Source: Spirulina subsalsa FACHB-351
GTDB taxonomy: Bacteria > Cyanobacteriota > Cyanobacteriia > Cyanobacteriales > Spirulinaceae
DNA: 36,204 bases
Assembly (NCBI RefSeq): GCF_026130165.1
Contig: NZ_JAIHOM010000048.1
Coordinates: forward strand, 1-36,204
Reading direction: 5' to 3'
A program made the translations under genes and the position numbers. This document shows positions 17,336-24,655 of the stretch, one piece after another. Under the pieces are notes generated by a model. That model was not told the DNA's origin and did no database searches. It saw only the letters and a list, made by a program, of their open reading frames with translations. Within the stretch, counting starts at the first letter, position 1; every line of letters starts with the position of its first letter.

Positions 17336-18178
17336 ATGACCCTAAAAATCATGAGCTTTAATATTCGGGGCAGTTGTAAAGACGATGGGGTTAATATTTG
17401 GGAGAATCGCGCAGGACTCAATGTAAAAACCCTCAAAAAATATAATCCTGATATTATTGGTTTTCAAGAACTACAACAGGGAAATCTAGAAACCTATCAA
17501 AGGGAGTTAAGGGACTATCAATATTGTCTCGGTCTTCCCTATAACCGTCCAGGTCGGGAACTCTATAATGCTATTTTCTGGAAGCTTGATCAGTTTGTGA
17601 TCAAAAGTCAAGGCAGTTTTTACCTCAGTGAAACCCCCGAAGTTTGGTCTAGCAGTTGGGATACAGCCAGAGTCAGAACCGCCAATTGGGTTTTATTGGA
17701 ATGGGTAAAAAATCAACAGATGTTTTTCTGTTTTAATACCCATTTAGATCATAAAAGTGCCTTAGCTCGTCAACGGGGAATTGAACTGGTTTTAGAGCAG
17801 ATTCATCTTTTAAATAATAATGATTTGCCTGTAATTTTGACCGGAGATTTTAACAGTTATTTGCGACTGACTAAGACGGGAGAACCCTTAACCTCTCAAG
17901 AAGGAGTTTATGAGCAAATTCGGCAAGCTGGTTTTATCGATAGTTATTTAGTATCGGGAAATAAAGATCGAGCGGGTCAACATTCGGTACACAATTTTCT
18001 CGGGGCAGAATATAGCGTAGAAGATCCGGATTTTGTCCATCGGATTGATTGGATTTTGTTGCAGACTCATCCCGGGGAAATTGAGGTTAAACAGTGCCAA
18101 ATTTTAAAGGATTCTGCCCCCCCTCTTTATCCCAGTGATCATTATCCAATTTTAGCTGAGGTTGTCCTGAAAGACTAA
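17336..18178 (+). CDS. Endonuclease/exonuclease/phosphatase (EEP) family protein
   Basis: A 280-residue metal-dependent phosphoesterase of the DNase I/APE1-like superfamily. Visible active-site elements in order: SFNIRG with the metal-binding Asn, IIGFQELQ with the Glu, FNTHLDHK with the His, LTGDFNS with Asp and Asn, HRIDWILL with Asp, and the terminal SDHYPI with the Asp/His pair. There is no signal peptide, so it is probably cytoplasmic. Substrates in this group include DNA, phospholipids and sugar phosphates, and the sequence does not decide. ATG 17336 is chosen over ATG 17330 because AAGGAGG ends at 17329, directly abutting the first ATG but six bases before the second. Confidence 0.9.
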   Translation: MTLKIMSFNIRGSCKDDGVNIWENRAGLNVKTLKKYNPDIIGFQELQQGNLETYQRELRDYQYCLGLPYNRPGRELYNAIFWKLDQFVIKSQGSFYLSETPEVWSSSWDTARVRTANWVLLEWVKNQQMFFCFNTHLDHKSALARQRGIELVLEQIHLLNNNDLPVILTGDFNSYLRLTKTGEPLTSQEGVYEQIRQAGFIDSYLVSGNKDRAGQHSVHNFLGAEYSVEDPDFVHRIDWILLQTHPGEIEVKQCQILKDSAPPLYPSDHYPILAEVVLKD

Positions 18179-18190
18179 GCCATCCATGTT

Positions 18191-18225
18191 GGTTGTTGCG
18201 CTTCAGCGCCCTAGATGGGGCTGTA
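18191..18225 (+). repeat. Solitary relative of the 62-bp tandem repeat
   Basis: GGTTGTTGCGCTTCAGCGCC followed by CTAGATGGGGCT matches the left two thirds of the 62-bp units at 30.8-31.3 kb (TTGCGCTTCAGCGCCGTAGAT). It lies just after the EEP gene stop. This shows the unit is a dispersed repeat, not unique to the array. Confidence 0.6.
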
Positions 18226-18250
18226 GTGAATATGGCTCTCGTTACTGTTA

Positions 18251-18300
18251 GAATTTATAATTTATAATAATTAATTATTAATAATTAATTATTGATTATT
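18251..18300. repeat. AT-rich TAATTAATTATT repeat
   Basis: About 50 bases of almost pure A/T with overlapping AATTAATTATTAATAATT-type repeats, directly upstream of the uracil-DNA glycosylase gene. A shorter similar run (GATAATTAATAATTAG) occurs near 5250. It may contain the promoter but no single -10/-35 pair stands out. Confidence 0.5.
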
Positions 18301-18318
18301 ACCTATTCCCCGTTTCCC

Positions 18319-19500
18319 ATGACCCAAGAAGAACAACTGGATCTCTTTAGTAGTGCCAATATTACCCCTCCGATTCCCCCAGTGCAACGGGATTTAATCC
18401 CCACAGATGCTAATATTCCCATCCCCAAGGGACTTTATACCACCCTCGGAGAAATTGGGGCTGATTGTAACGACTGTCAACGCTGTGAATTGAGTCAATC
18501 TCGCACCCATGCTGTCCTTGGACGGGGCAATCCTCACGGGGATATTATGATTATTGGGGAGGGGCCGGGACAAAATGAAGACGAGCAAGGTTTACCCTTT
18601 GTGGGGAAATCTGGACAATTGCTCGAAAAAATCCTGGCCTCGGTTCATTTGGACTCAGAAGAGGATGTTTATATTGCCAATATGGTCAAATGTTTGACCG
18701 GAGATACTCCTGTTCTGACGCGGCAGGGGTATCAATCCTTGCAATGGATTGTAGAACAACGTTGGGAGGGGGAGGTGCTGAGTTTAACCCCGACGAAAGA
18801 GTTAGTCTGGCGTAAAATTAACCACTGGTACGAATCCCGTTTAGGCGATCGCACCCTCTACCGTGTCACCCTACCCGGTCACAGCGTGGGGTATACTGCC
18901 ACCGGAGATCATCCCATCCTCACCCGTCGCGGATGGATTCCCGTCGAAGACCTCCATCTGCGGGATTTAGTCGCCACGGGAACACCCCAACGCGCTCTAG
19001 CTTCTGTTTCCTCTAGTTCCCCCGCTCCTAACTATGCCGGACAAACCACCGACTGGCAACCTGTGATAAAACACCCCCTCCCCTCCCAACATCCTGAGAC
19101 AGTAGTCTATTGCTTGGATGTGGAAGAAACAGCCAATTTTGTCACCCCGGCCGGAGTAGTCCATAACTGCCGTCCTCCGGGAAATCGTACCCCCACCCCT
19201 GAAGAAATTGCGGCCTGTAAACCCTATTTACTCGAACAAATCCGCCTCGTTAACCCGAAAATCATCCTGTTTACCGGAGCCACAGCTTATCGGGGTTTAA
19301 CCGGGCATAAACAGGGCATTACCAAGATTCGAGGGCAATGGATAGAATGGGAAGGAAGACCCTGTATGGCGATTTTTCATCCAGCCTACTTGTTACGCAA
19401 CCCCTCCAAGGAACCGGGAAAACCCAAGTGGTTAATGTGGCAGGATATTCAGGCTGTCCGGCAAAAACTTGATGAGTTGCGCTCGCGAAGCGTTCCGTAA
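18319..19500 (+). CDS. Family-4 uracil-DNA glycosylase interrupted by a mini-intein
   Basis: Removes uracil from DNA in base-excision repair. The host protein shows the family-4 layout. Iron-sulfur cysteines C53 and C56 lie in CQRCELSQSRT. The catalytic motif is GEGPGQNEDEQGLPFVG near 80-96. Two further cysteines lie in CRPPGNRTPTPEEIAAC, and HPAYLLRNP is near the C-terminus. Between K124 and that CRPPG cysteine sit 159 foreign residues with intein blocks (separate entry). The precursor is 393 residues and the spliced enzyme 234, the normal size. ATG 18319 is chosen; a TTG at 18292 would add nine residues from AT-rich DNA. No good ribosome-binding site is visible. The last residues (LRSRSVP) come from a GC-rich repeat-like stretch. 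Confidence 0.92.
   Translation: MTQEEQLDLFSSANITPPIPPVQRDLIPTDANIPIPKGLYTTLGEIGADCNDCQRCELSQSRTHAVLGRGNPHGDIMIIGEGPGQNEDEQGLPFVGKSGQLLEKILASVHLDSEEDVYIANMVKCLTGDTPVLTRQGYQSLQWIVEQRWEGEVLSLTPTKELVWRKINHWYESRLGDRTLYRVTLPGHSVGYTATGDHPILTRRGWIPVEDLHLRDLVATGTPQRALASVSSSSPAPNYAGQTTDWQPVIKHPLPSQHPETVVYCLDVEETANFVTPAGVVHNCRPPGNRTPTPEEIAACKPYLLEQIRLVNPKIILFTGATAYRGLTGHKQGITKIRGQWIEWEGRPCMAIFHPAYLLRNPSKEPGKPKWLMWQDIQAVRQKLDELRSRSVP
18691..19167 (+). other. Mini-intein (159 residues) inside uracil-DNA glycosylase
   Basis: Block A starts with the nucleophile Cys (CLTGDTPVLTRQGY). Block B has the TxxH motif (TATGDHPILTRRGWIPVEDL). Block F reads VYCLDVEETANF and block G ends VVHN, followed by Cys as the +1 extein residue. 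Only about 50 residues separate blocks B and F and they show no LAGLIDADG or HNH endonuclease, so it is a mini-intein. Precise excision joins NMVK to CRPPGN and restores the uninterrupted glycosylase. Block F normally has His before the NF pair; here the aligned residue is Ala. The penultimate His and terminal Asn are kept. Splicing is therefore predicted, but Asn cyclisation may be altered. Confidence 0.93.
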
Positions 19501-19617
19501 GGAAATCGCCATCTGCTTAATCTCCCTATCTTCATCCTGTCTCATTTTGTCCTGAGACAGTTCTCAACTCTTGTCGGAGTTGTCCCTTTATGTCACTGCC
19601 TACCCTTAAGGAATTTC

Positions 19618-20361
19618 ATGGTCAACATTCTCGATCGACTGCCCCAAGAAGCCAGAGAATGGGCTGAACAATTGCATTGGAAAGAAAGACGGTATCTCTT
19701 ATCTTTATGTCACCTCCTTTGTGCCGTTCCCCCGGAAACACAAGCCCAATTTTTAGATGAATATACCGCCGACGGTTTAATCAACAAAATCCTCCAAGAC
19801 TACGACACCCAAACTAAAGTTCAAGCCCATCTCGATAGTTTCCGCATTCCCACCCAACTCGATAAACCATTACTCCGACATTATATTAAGCAATTCTATG
19901 TCCACTCCGCCCAAGATGTACGACGAGAACCCGAACGTTATTTAGAATCTGCTCTCCGTTTGGTCTTAAGCCCCGAAGAAAAAAACTATGTCCTCAACTA
20001 TATTTTAGGCTTTGAACTGTTACAAACCGTTTTTCAAATGAGTTGGCTACAACAAGAACGGTTTTATCTCCTACAACCCAATCAAGAGGACTTCTTTAAT
20101 AGTTACATCAAACCCATTCGCAATACCCACCGCATCAACGGAATCGTCAATCCGAAAGATGAAAAAGTCTTCTTTTCTAGGCGAGATTACTTCGTCAAAC
20201 AACCCAATATTTCCGAACAGAAATTAGTCGCTCTCATTATGGCTACCTTTGTCACAGATGAAGTCAGCAACTTAGGTTTTATTATTGTTCGCAATACCCA
20301 ACCTGTTCCGTTCGATTATGACTATATCTACAAACCCGATGAAGAAAACATCTTTGGTTAA
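19618..20361 (+). CDS. Cyanobacterial conserved protein of unknown function, paralogue 1
   Basis: A 247-residue soluble protein with no signal peptide or membrane helix. The first part is helical (EWAEQLHWKERRYLLSLCHLLC), followed by a strongly conserved centre (KQFYVHSAQDVRREPERYLE; NYILGFELLQ) and a C-terminal beta-like part ending PVPFDYDYIYKP. I recognise it as a family widespread in cyanobacteria; I recall homologues carrying a cobyrinic acid a,c-diamide synthase label, but no P-loop or amidotransferase motif is visible, so I would not use that name. AAGGAA lies before the ATG. It is followed by a close paralogue on the same strand 90 bases later, suggesting tandem duplication. Function unknown. 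Confidence 0.85.
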   Translation: MVNILDRLPQEAREWAEQLHWKERRYLLSLCHLLCAVPPETQAQFLDEYTADGLINKILQDYDTQTKVQAHLDSFRIPTQLDKPLLRHYIKQFYVHSAQDVRREPERYLESALRLVLSPEEKNYVLNYILGFELLQTVFQMSWLQQERFYLLQPNQEDFFNSYIKPIRNTHRINGIVNPKDEKVFFSRRDYFVKQPNISEQKLVALIMATFVTDEVSNLGFIIVRNTQPVPFDYDYIYKPDEENIFG

Positions 20362-20451
20362 TCTTGCCTCAATTTCGCCTAAATCTAGCCAAGACTGTAG
20401 ACTTTACCCGGGACTTTCTTAATATTTATCAATTGACATCAGGGTGATTTT

Positions 20452-21183
20452 ATGCTAGAAAAAGTTCCACAAGAAGCGAAAGAATGGGCAGAAGGTCTAG
20501 ACTGGCAAAGACGGCGTTACTTACTCTCGCTGTGTCATTTATTATGTGGGGCATCCCCGGAAATTCAAGCCGGATTTCTAGATCAATATACAGCCGATGG
20601 ACTTTTAGCGAAAATTATCCAAGACTATGAGACTTATTATAAAGTCCAGCGCCATCTCGATGGGTTTCACATCAATACCCAATTGAATAATAAGGTGTTA
20701 CGTCAATATATCAAGCAATTTTATATTCATTCCGCCCAAGATGTCCGGCGAGAACCGCAAAAATATTTAGAAGCGGCCTTGAGATTAGTTTTTAGTCCTG
20801 AAGAAAAAAGTTACGTTCTTAATTATATTTTAGGATTTGAACTCATTAAATTGTTGTTTAAAATGAGTTGGTTACAACAGGAAAGATTTTATTCTTTGCA
20901 AAATAATCAAGAAGACTTTTATCATACTTATATTAAGCCTGTTCAGTATGCGCAAAGAGTGAATGGTTTAGTGATTCCCAAAGATGAAAAAACCTTTTTT
21001 TCTCAACGGGAATTTTACGTTACACCGCCTAAAATTAGCGGTAAACGTTTAGAAGAGTTAGTAATGGTGACATTTACCACGGATGCCGTGAGTACGTTAG
21101 GTTTTTCTATTGTGCGGAATATTCGTCCTGTTCCCTTTGATTATGACTATATTTATCAACCTGCCCAAGAGCGCATTTTTTAA
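20452..21183 (+). CDS. Cyanobacterial conserved protein of unknown function, paralogue 2
   Basis: A 243-residue protein aligning without gaps to the preceding gene over nearly its whole length, with roughly 60-65% identity by eye. Shared blocks include RRYLLSLCHLLC, YTADGL, HSAQDVRREP, NYILGFEL, SWLQQERFY and the terminal PVPFDYDYIY. The spacing, order and strand indicate tandem duplication followed by divergence, since both copies are intact. The ATG has AGGG about seven bases upstream. No enzyme motif is visible. The two products may form a heteromer, which is inference only. Confidence 0.85.
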   Translation: MLEKVPQEAKEWAEGLDWQRRRYLLSLCHLLCGASPEIQAGFLDQYTADGLLAKIIQDYETYYKVQRHLDGFHINTQLNNKVLRQYIKQFYIHSAQDVRREPQKYLEAALRLVFSPEEKSYVLNYILGFELIKLLFKMSWLQQERFYSLQNNQEDFYHTYIKPVQYAQRVNGLVIPKDEKTFFSQREFYVTPPKISGKRLEELVMVTFTTDAVSTLGFSIVRNIRPVPFDYDYIYQPAQERIF

Positions 21184-21209
21184 GGAGATTTTTGGGCTCC
21201 GAATTCTTT

Positions 21210-22691
21210 TTACCGCAACCATTGAGGATCTAACCCCGGTGTGAGGCGTTCTGGGGGGATTAATTCGGCACTGTCGGGGTTTTCAATTAAATCCGGGAGA
21301 GTGAGTAACCACAAATTCCCCGAGGCAATGGCTCTATCCTGATTTCTCCGGTTTTGCTCTTGGGGATCCCGTTCTGAGGAAACTTGATCAAATAATAAAT
21401 TGCGACCGTCGGGAGAAATACTAATCTTCACATTAGGGTCGTTAGCTAAGGCTACTAAGGGAATATCTGTCGCAGTCTCTAAATCAATCAGGGTGAGAAA
21501 AATTTGCTCTTGGGTTTGGTTGGAGTCGAGGGGTTCGGTGCGAATACAATACAAAAGTTCTTGCTGACGGGGTTCAAAGACACAATCTAAAATCTGTCCT
21601 CGGGTGGAGAGAATTTCCTGTTGGGTTTGATTCCTCCCCAATAAGACCAGAGACTGGGTTAAATCGCGATTATCCCGCACCAACAACAAGCGGGGGTAAC
21701 TTTCCTGAGAAAATCCCAAAACCCGGATATAGTCGGGGAAAAATCGCCAAGCTTCTCCGTCGGGTGTTAAGGAAATCAGGTTAACGCCTTGACGTTGTGC
21801 GATCGCCACCATACGACCATCAGGCGACACCCGAAAAGAACTCCCTTGCATTCCCAAAGGTCGGGGATTCTCCCCCGGCGGCACCACCCACACCCCCTGA
21901 TCTGAGGGATTGCGGCGATTGACCCGCTCAATCACGATTGTCTCCCCTTGAGTCGCCATCTCAAAATTGAGATTTTGATAATCCGCCGCGTCTAAAATAC
22001 GGGTCAAACGACCATAGGTGGCGGTGTTTGTCCCTCCCCCATGATGTAACCCCGTCGTCACCTTATAAACCTGTTGTGCAGCCACCCCTTGATCCGTTGC
22101 CCGATCATAGGCCGAAAAGGTGATGAACTCCCCGCTAGGGTGGGGGCGGAAGTTCGTCACAATCAGATCCGGCGGCGTGAGGATAAACTTGCGCGCTTGG
22201 GTCACATTGTAGAGAACTAAGCGCCCCCGTTCCTCCCCCTCCACCCCCAAATAAGCAAAGGCTAAATCCCGAGTTCTTACATTAGCGCTAAAGGAGCTTA
22301 ACTCCTGAGCCGTCCGATTGGGGTCTAGGGGACGCTCCAAGGCCCCCTTAAGCTCAATTCTGTACTCTGTCCCGTAGAGGGGGAGATCGGTCAGGGTATA
22401 GGCGAATCTGCGCCCCTGATAGCTCATTTTCCCGGGTAACTCCGGGGTAATGGTCAGGTTTTCCCGAACCGTTTCCCAGTCCATCGGGCGATTAAAGGTC
22501 AAAGTAAAGGCCTCATCTTCTAAGCTCAGAGTGTGATTCTCCCAGCTAAACTCAACCACCCGAGGACTGTTCCGATTCCCCACAACCAAAATTATTCCCA
22601 ACAGCACCATAAAAAAGCCAATCGCCCCCCAAGCGGCTCGGTCAAGGGGACTTAAAGAAAGTTGGGACAAAAAGCCAAGCTTAAAGTTCAT
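21210..22691 (-). CDS. Membrane-anchored Ig-like/beta-propeller protein, unknown function
   Basis: A 493-residue protein with one membrane helix near residues 19-39 (GAIGFFMVLLGIILVVG). Residues about 45-142 resemble a bacterial Ig-like (SbsA/Big_5-type) domain, seen in FTLTFNRPMDW and LPLYGTEYRIEL. The rest contains propeller-like blades of the TolB/PD40 type, such as FRPHPSGEFITFSA, FRVSPDGRMVAIA and ISISPDGRNLLFD. The bulk should lie outside the cytoplasm. It is convergent with the preceding paralogue pair (26-base gap) and downstream of the radical-SAM gene, from which a strong hairpin separates it. No catalytic residues are recognised, and a scaffold or surface role is only a guess. Confidence 0.78.
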   Translation of the reverse strand: MNFKLGFLSQLSLSPLDRAAWGAIGFFMVLLGIILVVGNRNSPRVVEFSWENHTLSLEDEAFTLTFNRPMDWETVRENLTITPELPGKMSYQGRRFAYTLTDLPLYGTEYRIELKGALERPLDPNRTAQELSSFSANVRTRDLAFAYLGVEGEERGRLVLYNVTQARKFILTPPDLIVTNFRPHPSGEFITFSAYDRATDQGVAAQQVYKVTTGLHHGGGTNTATYGRLTRILDAADYQNLNFEMATQGETIVIERVNRRNPSDQGVWVVPPGENPRPLGMQGSSFRVSPDGRMVAIAQRQGVNLISLTPDGEAWRFFPDYIRVLGFSQESYPRLLLVRDNRDLTQSLVLLGRNQTQQEILSTRGQILDCVFEPRQQELLYCIRTEPLDSNQTQEQIFLTLIDLETATDIPLVALANDPNVKISISPDGRNLLFDQVSSERDPQEQNRRNQDRAIASGNLWLLTLPDLIENPDSAELIPPERLTPGLDPQWLR

Positions 22692-22702
22692 AGCACTTCG
22701 AC

Positions 22703-22740
22703 AGAAGCTCCCGTTAAAGTGTAGCTTAACGGGAGCTTCT
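22703..22740. terminator. Strong 15-bp hairpin between two minus-strand genes
   Basis: AGAAGCTCCCGTTAA (22703-22717) and TTAACGGGAGCTTCT (22726-22740) form a perfect 15-bp stem with an 8-base loop. It lies downstream of the radical-SAM gene and just upstream of the propeller gene's ATG (22691). Its likely role is ending the radical-SAM transcript. The U-rich tail is poor, so it might instead be a foldable repeat or attenuator in the propeller gene's leader. Confidence 0.6.
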
Positions 22741-22832
22741 TAAGTTCACCCTTAAGAGTTCCCGCTTCCCAGTCATAGCCCCCTTGTTAGCTTGGGGTGT
22801 TAGGAAATGCCTAGGGAGCAACCTTGACCCCT

Positions 22833-24461
22833 TTAACTGCCAACCGTTGCCGGACTCTGACTAGCTGCCGCCGCTTGTTGTTCGGCTCGTAAACGACTTT
22901 CTTCGGCCAAAAATTGATCTAGTTGGGATTCAATATTCCGTTTCACTTCCTCACGATACTCTAGGAAATGCTCAATTTGGGCGCAAACTCCTAAATAACT
23001 GGCTACCCCGCCCCGATTGTGAATGAACATCTGTACGAGATATACCCAGAACAGAAAACGAGTCTTGCGCACTACTCCCTGTCTCCAACAGAGAATCAAC
23101 AGGGCATTTAAAGACCGTAAATCTACAGGTTTTTTCGCTTTGGGTTTCCCTTTCATCTTGCGGCGACGTTCGGCATGACAGGGCGCGGTGCCTAAAATGC
23201 GATAGTGGCGATAGGTGCGATTTAAGAACTGAATGGGGTCATATAGTTCCATAAACCCATTCACGTACTCTCGGGCAATTTCTTCGAGGGGGCGAGTGGG
23301 AACGAAATTCATTAAGGTGGTTTGGTTAATATTGCCTACGGCACTTAACAAACGACCTTCCCGTTCTAAGCGATGCCAGAGTGCTGTATCGGGCAGGGCT
23401 TGTAACATACTATAAATGGCTGTGGGAATGGTGGTTTTTTCCACGAAGTCTACAATGCGCTGACCTGCGCCGCTTTTCTCTCCGTCAAAGCCGATAATAA
23501 ACCCGGCCATGACCCGTAAACCAGAACTAATAATCTTGTTTACAGACTCACTGAGGGGATCTCGGGTATTTTGGAATTTCTTGGTGACTTCTAAGCTGTT
23601 TTCGTCGGGGGTTTCAATGCCGAGGAATACGGCTCCAAAACCGGCCGCCGTCATCAGGTCCATCAGTTCTTGATCATTGGCTAAATCCACCGATGCCTCG
23701 GTAGCGAAGGAGAAGGGATAGCCTCGCTCTTCCATCCAAGGGCCTAATTCTCGGAGCAGGCGCTTCACGTTGCGTTTATTGCCAATGAAATTATCATCTA
23801 CCATGAAAATTCCCCGTCGCCAGCCTAATTCGTAGAGGCGGTCGAGTTCGGCAATTAACTGTTCTGGTTCTTTGGTGCGGGGTTTGCGACCGTATAACAC
23901 AATGATGTCGCAGAATTCACACTGGAAGGGACACCCACGGGAGAATTGGATGGCCATTTCTGAGTAGGCATCAAAATCTAAGAGGTCGAAACGGGGAATA
24001 GGGGTGAGGGTGACGGAGGGTTTTTCGGTGGCGCGGAATTTGCCGCTTTCTTCGCCCCGTTCAACGGCTTCGACAAATAAGGGTAAGGTAATTTCCCCTT
24101 CATCTAGCACTAAATAATCGGCTCCGACGGCTTCGATTTCGTGGGAGAGTGCGGTGGCATAGGGGCCGCCGACGGCTACTTTTTTCCCCCGTCGTTTGGC
24201 TTCTTGGACTTGTACGAGGAGATCATCTTTCTGGACAATCATCCCGGATAACAGGACTAATTCTGCCCAATCCCAATCGGCTTCGCTGATTTGTCCTACG
24301 TTGCGATCGCGCAAACGAAATTCCCAAGTTTGAGGTAAAATCGCGGCCACCGTCGCCAGTCCAAGGGGTGGCAGCATGGCCTTCCGACCCACTAATTCTA
24401 GGGTTTTCTCAAAAGACCAGAAACTTTTGGGGAACAGAGGATAAATCAGTAAAACGCGCAT
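22833..24461 (-). CDS. B12-binding radical SAM protein (HpnP/DUF4070-like)
   Basis: An N-terminal cobalamin-binding Rossmann domain covers about residues 1-135 (RVLLIYPLFP, then KKVAVGGPYATALSHE). The radical-SAM core carries the [4Fe-4S] motif CPFQCEFC near 172-179, preceded by IQFSRG. A DUF4070-like C-terminal region and a Lys/Arg-rich, helical tail follow. Family members include the hopanoid C-2 methylase HpnP and enzymes once annotated as the anaerobic Mg-protoporphyrin cyclase BchE. The sequence does not settle which, so I give no symbol. Likely activity is radical methylation of an unactivated carbon. ATG 24461 is preferred to GTG 24479 because AAGGAAG precedes it by about five bases and it starts exactly at the B12 domain. 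Confidence 0.87.
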   Translation of the reverse strand: MRVLLIYPLFPKSFWSFEKTLELVGRKAMLPPLGLATVAAILPQTWEFRLRDRNVGQISEADWDWAELVLLSGMIVQKDDLLVQVQEAKRRGKKVAVGGPYATALSHEIEAVGADYLVLDEGEITLPLFVEAVERGEESGKFRATEKPSVTLTPIPRFDLLDFDAYSEMAIQFSRGCPFQCEFCDIIVLYGRKPRTKEPEQLIAELDRLYELGWRRGIFMVDDNFIGNKRNVKRLLRELGPWMEERGYPFSFATEASVDLANDQELMDLMTAAGFGAVFLGIETPDENSLEVTKKFQNTRDPLSESVNKIISSGLRVMAGFIIGFDGEKSGAGQRIVDFVEKTTIPTAIYSMLQALPDTALWHRLEREGRLLSAVGNINQTTLMNFVPTRPLEEIAREYVNGFMELYDPIQFLNRTYRHYRILGTAPCHAERRRKMKGKPKAKKPVDLRSLNALLILCWRQGVVRKTRFLFWVYLVQMFIHNRGGVASYLGVCAQIEHFLEYREEVKRNIESQLDQFLAEESRLRAEQQAAAASQSPATVGS

Positions 24462-24655
24462 AGAACTTCCTTGCCTCACACAGTTATGGGTGATCTTAAC
24501 GTATTCTTGCCTTTCTGTTGATATCTATGCCAATAGACAGATAACGGCAACTCGTCTGATGAAGAATCCCTGTCTAGGCAAGAGGGGGGAACGTCAACCG
24601 ATTACCATTAAAATACATACAATTAAAATACAGTTGTGTGAGGGTAGGGACAATC

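Noticed and set aside
18691-19167. Intein with a homing endonuclease
   Set aside because: Only about 50 residues separate blocks B and F and they contain no LAGLIDADG, HNH or GIY-YIG motif.
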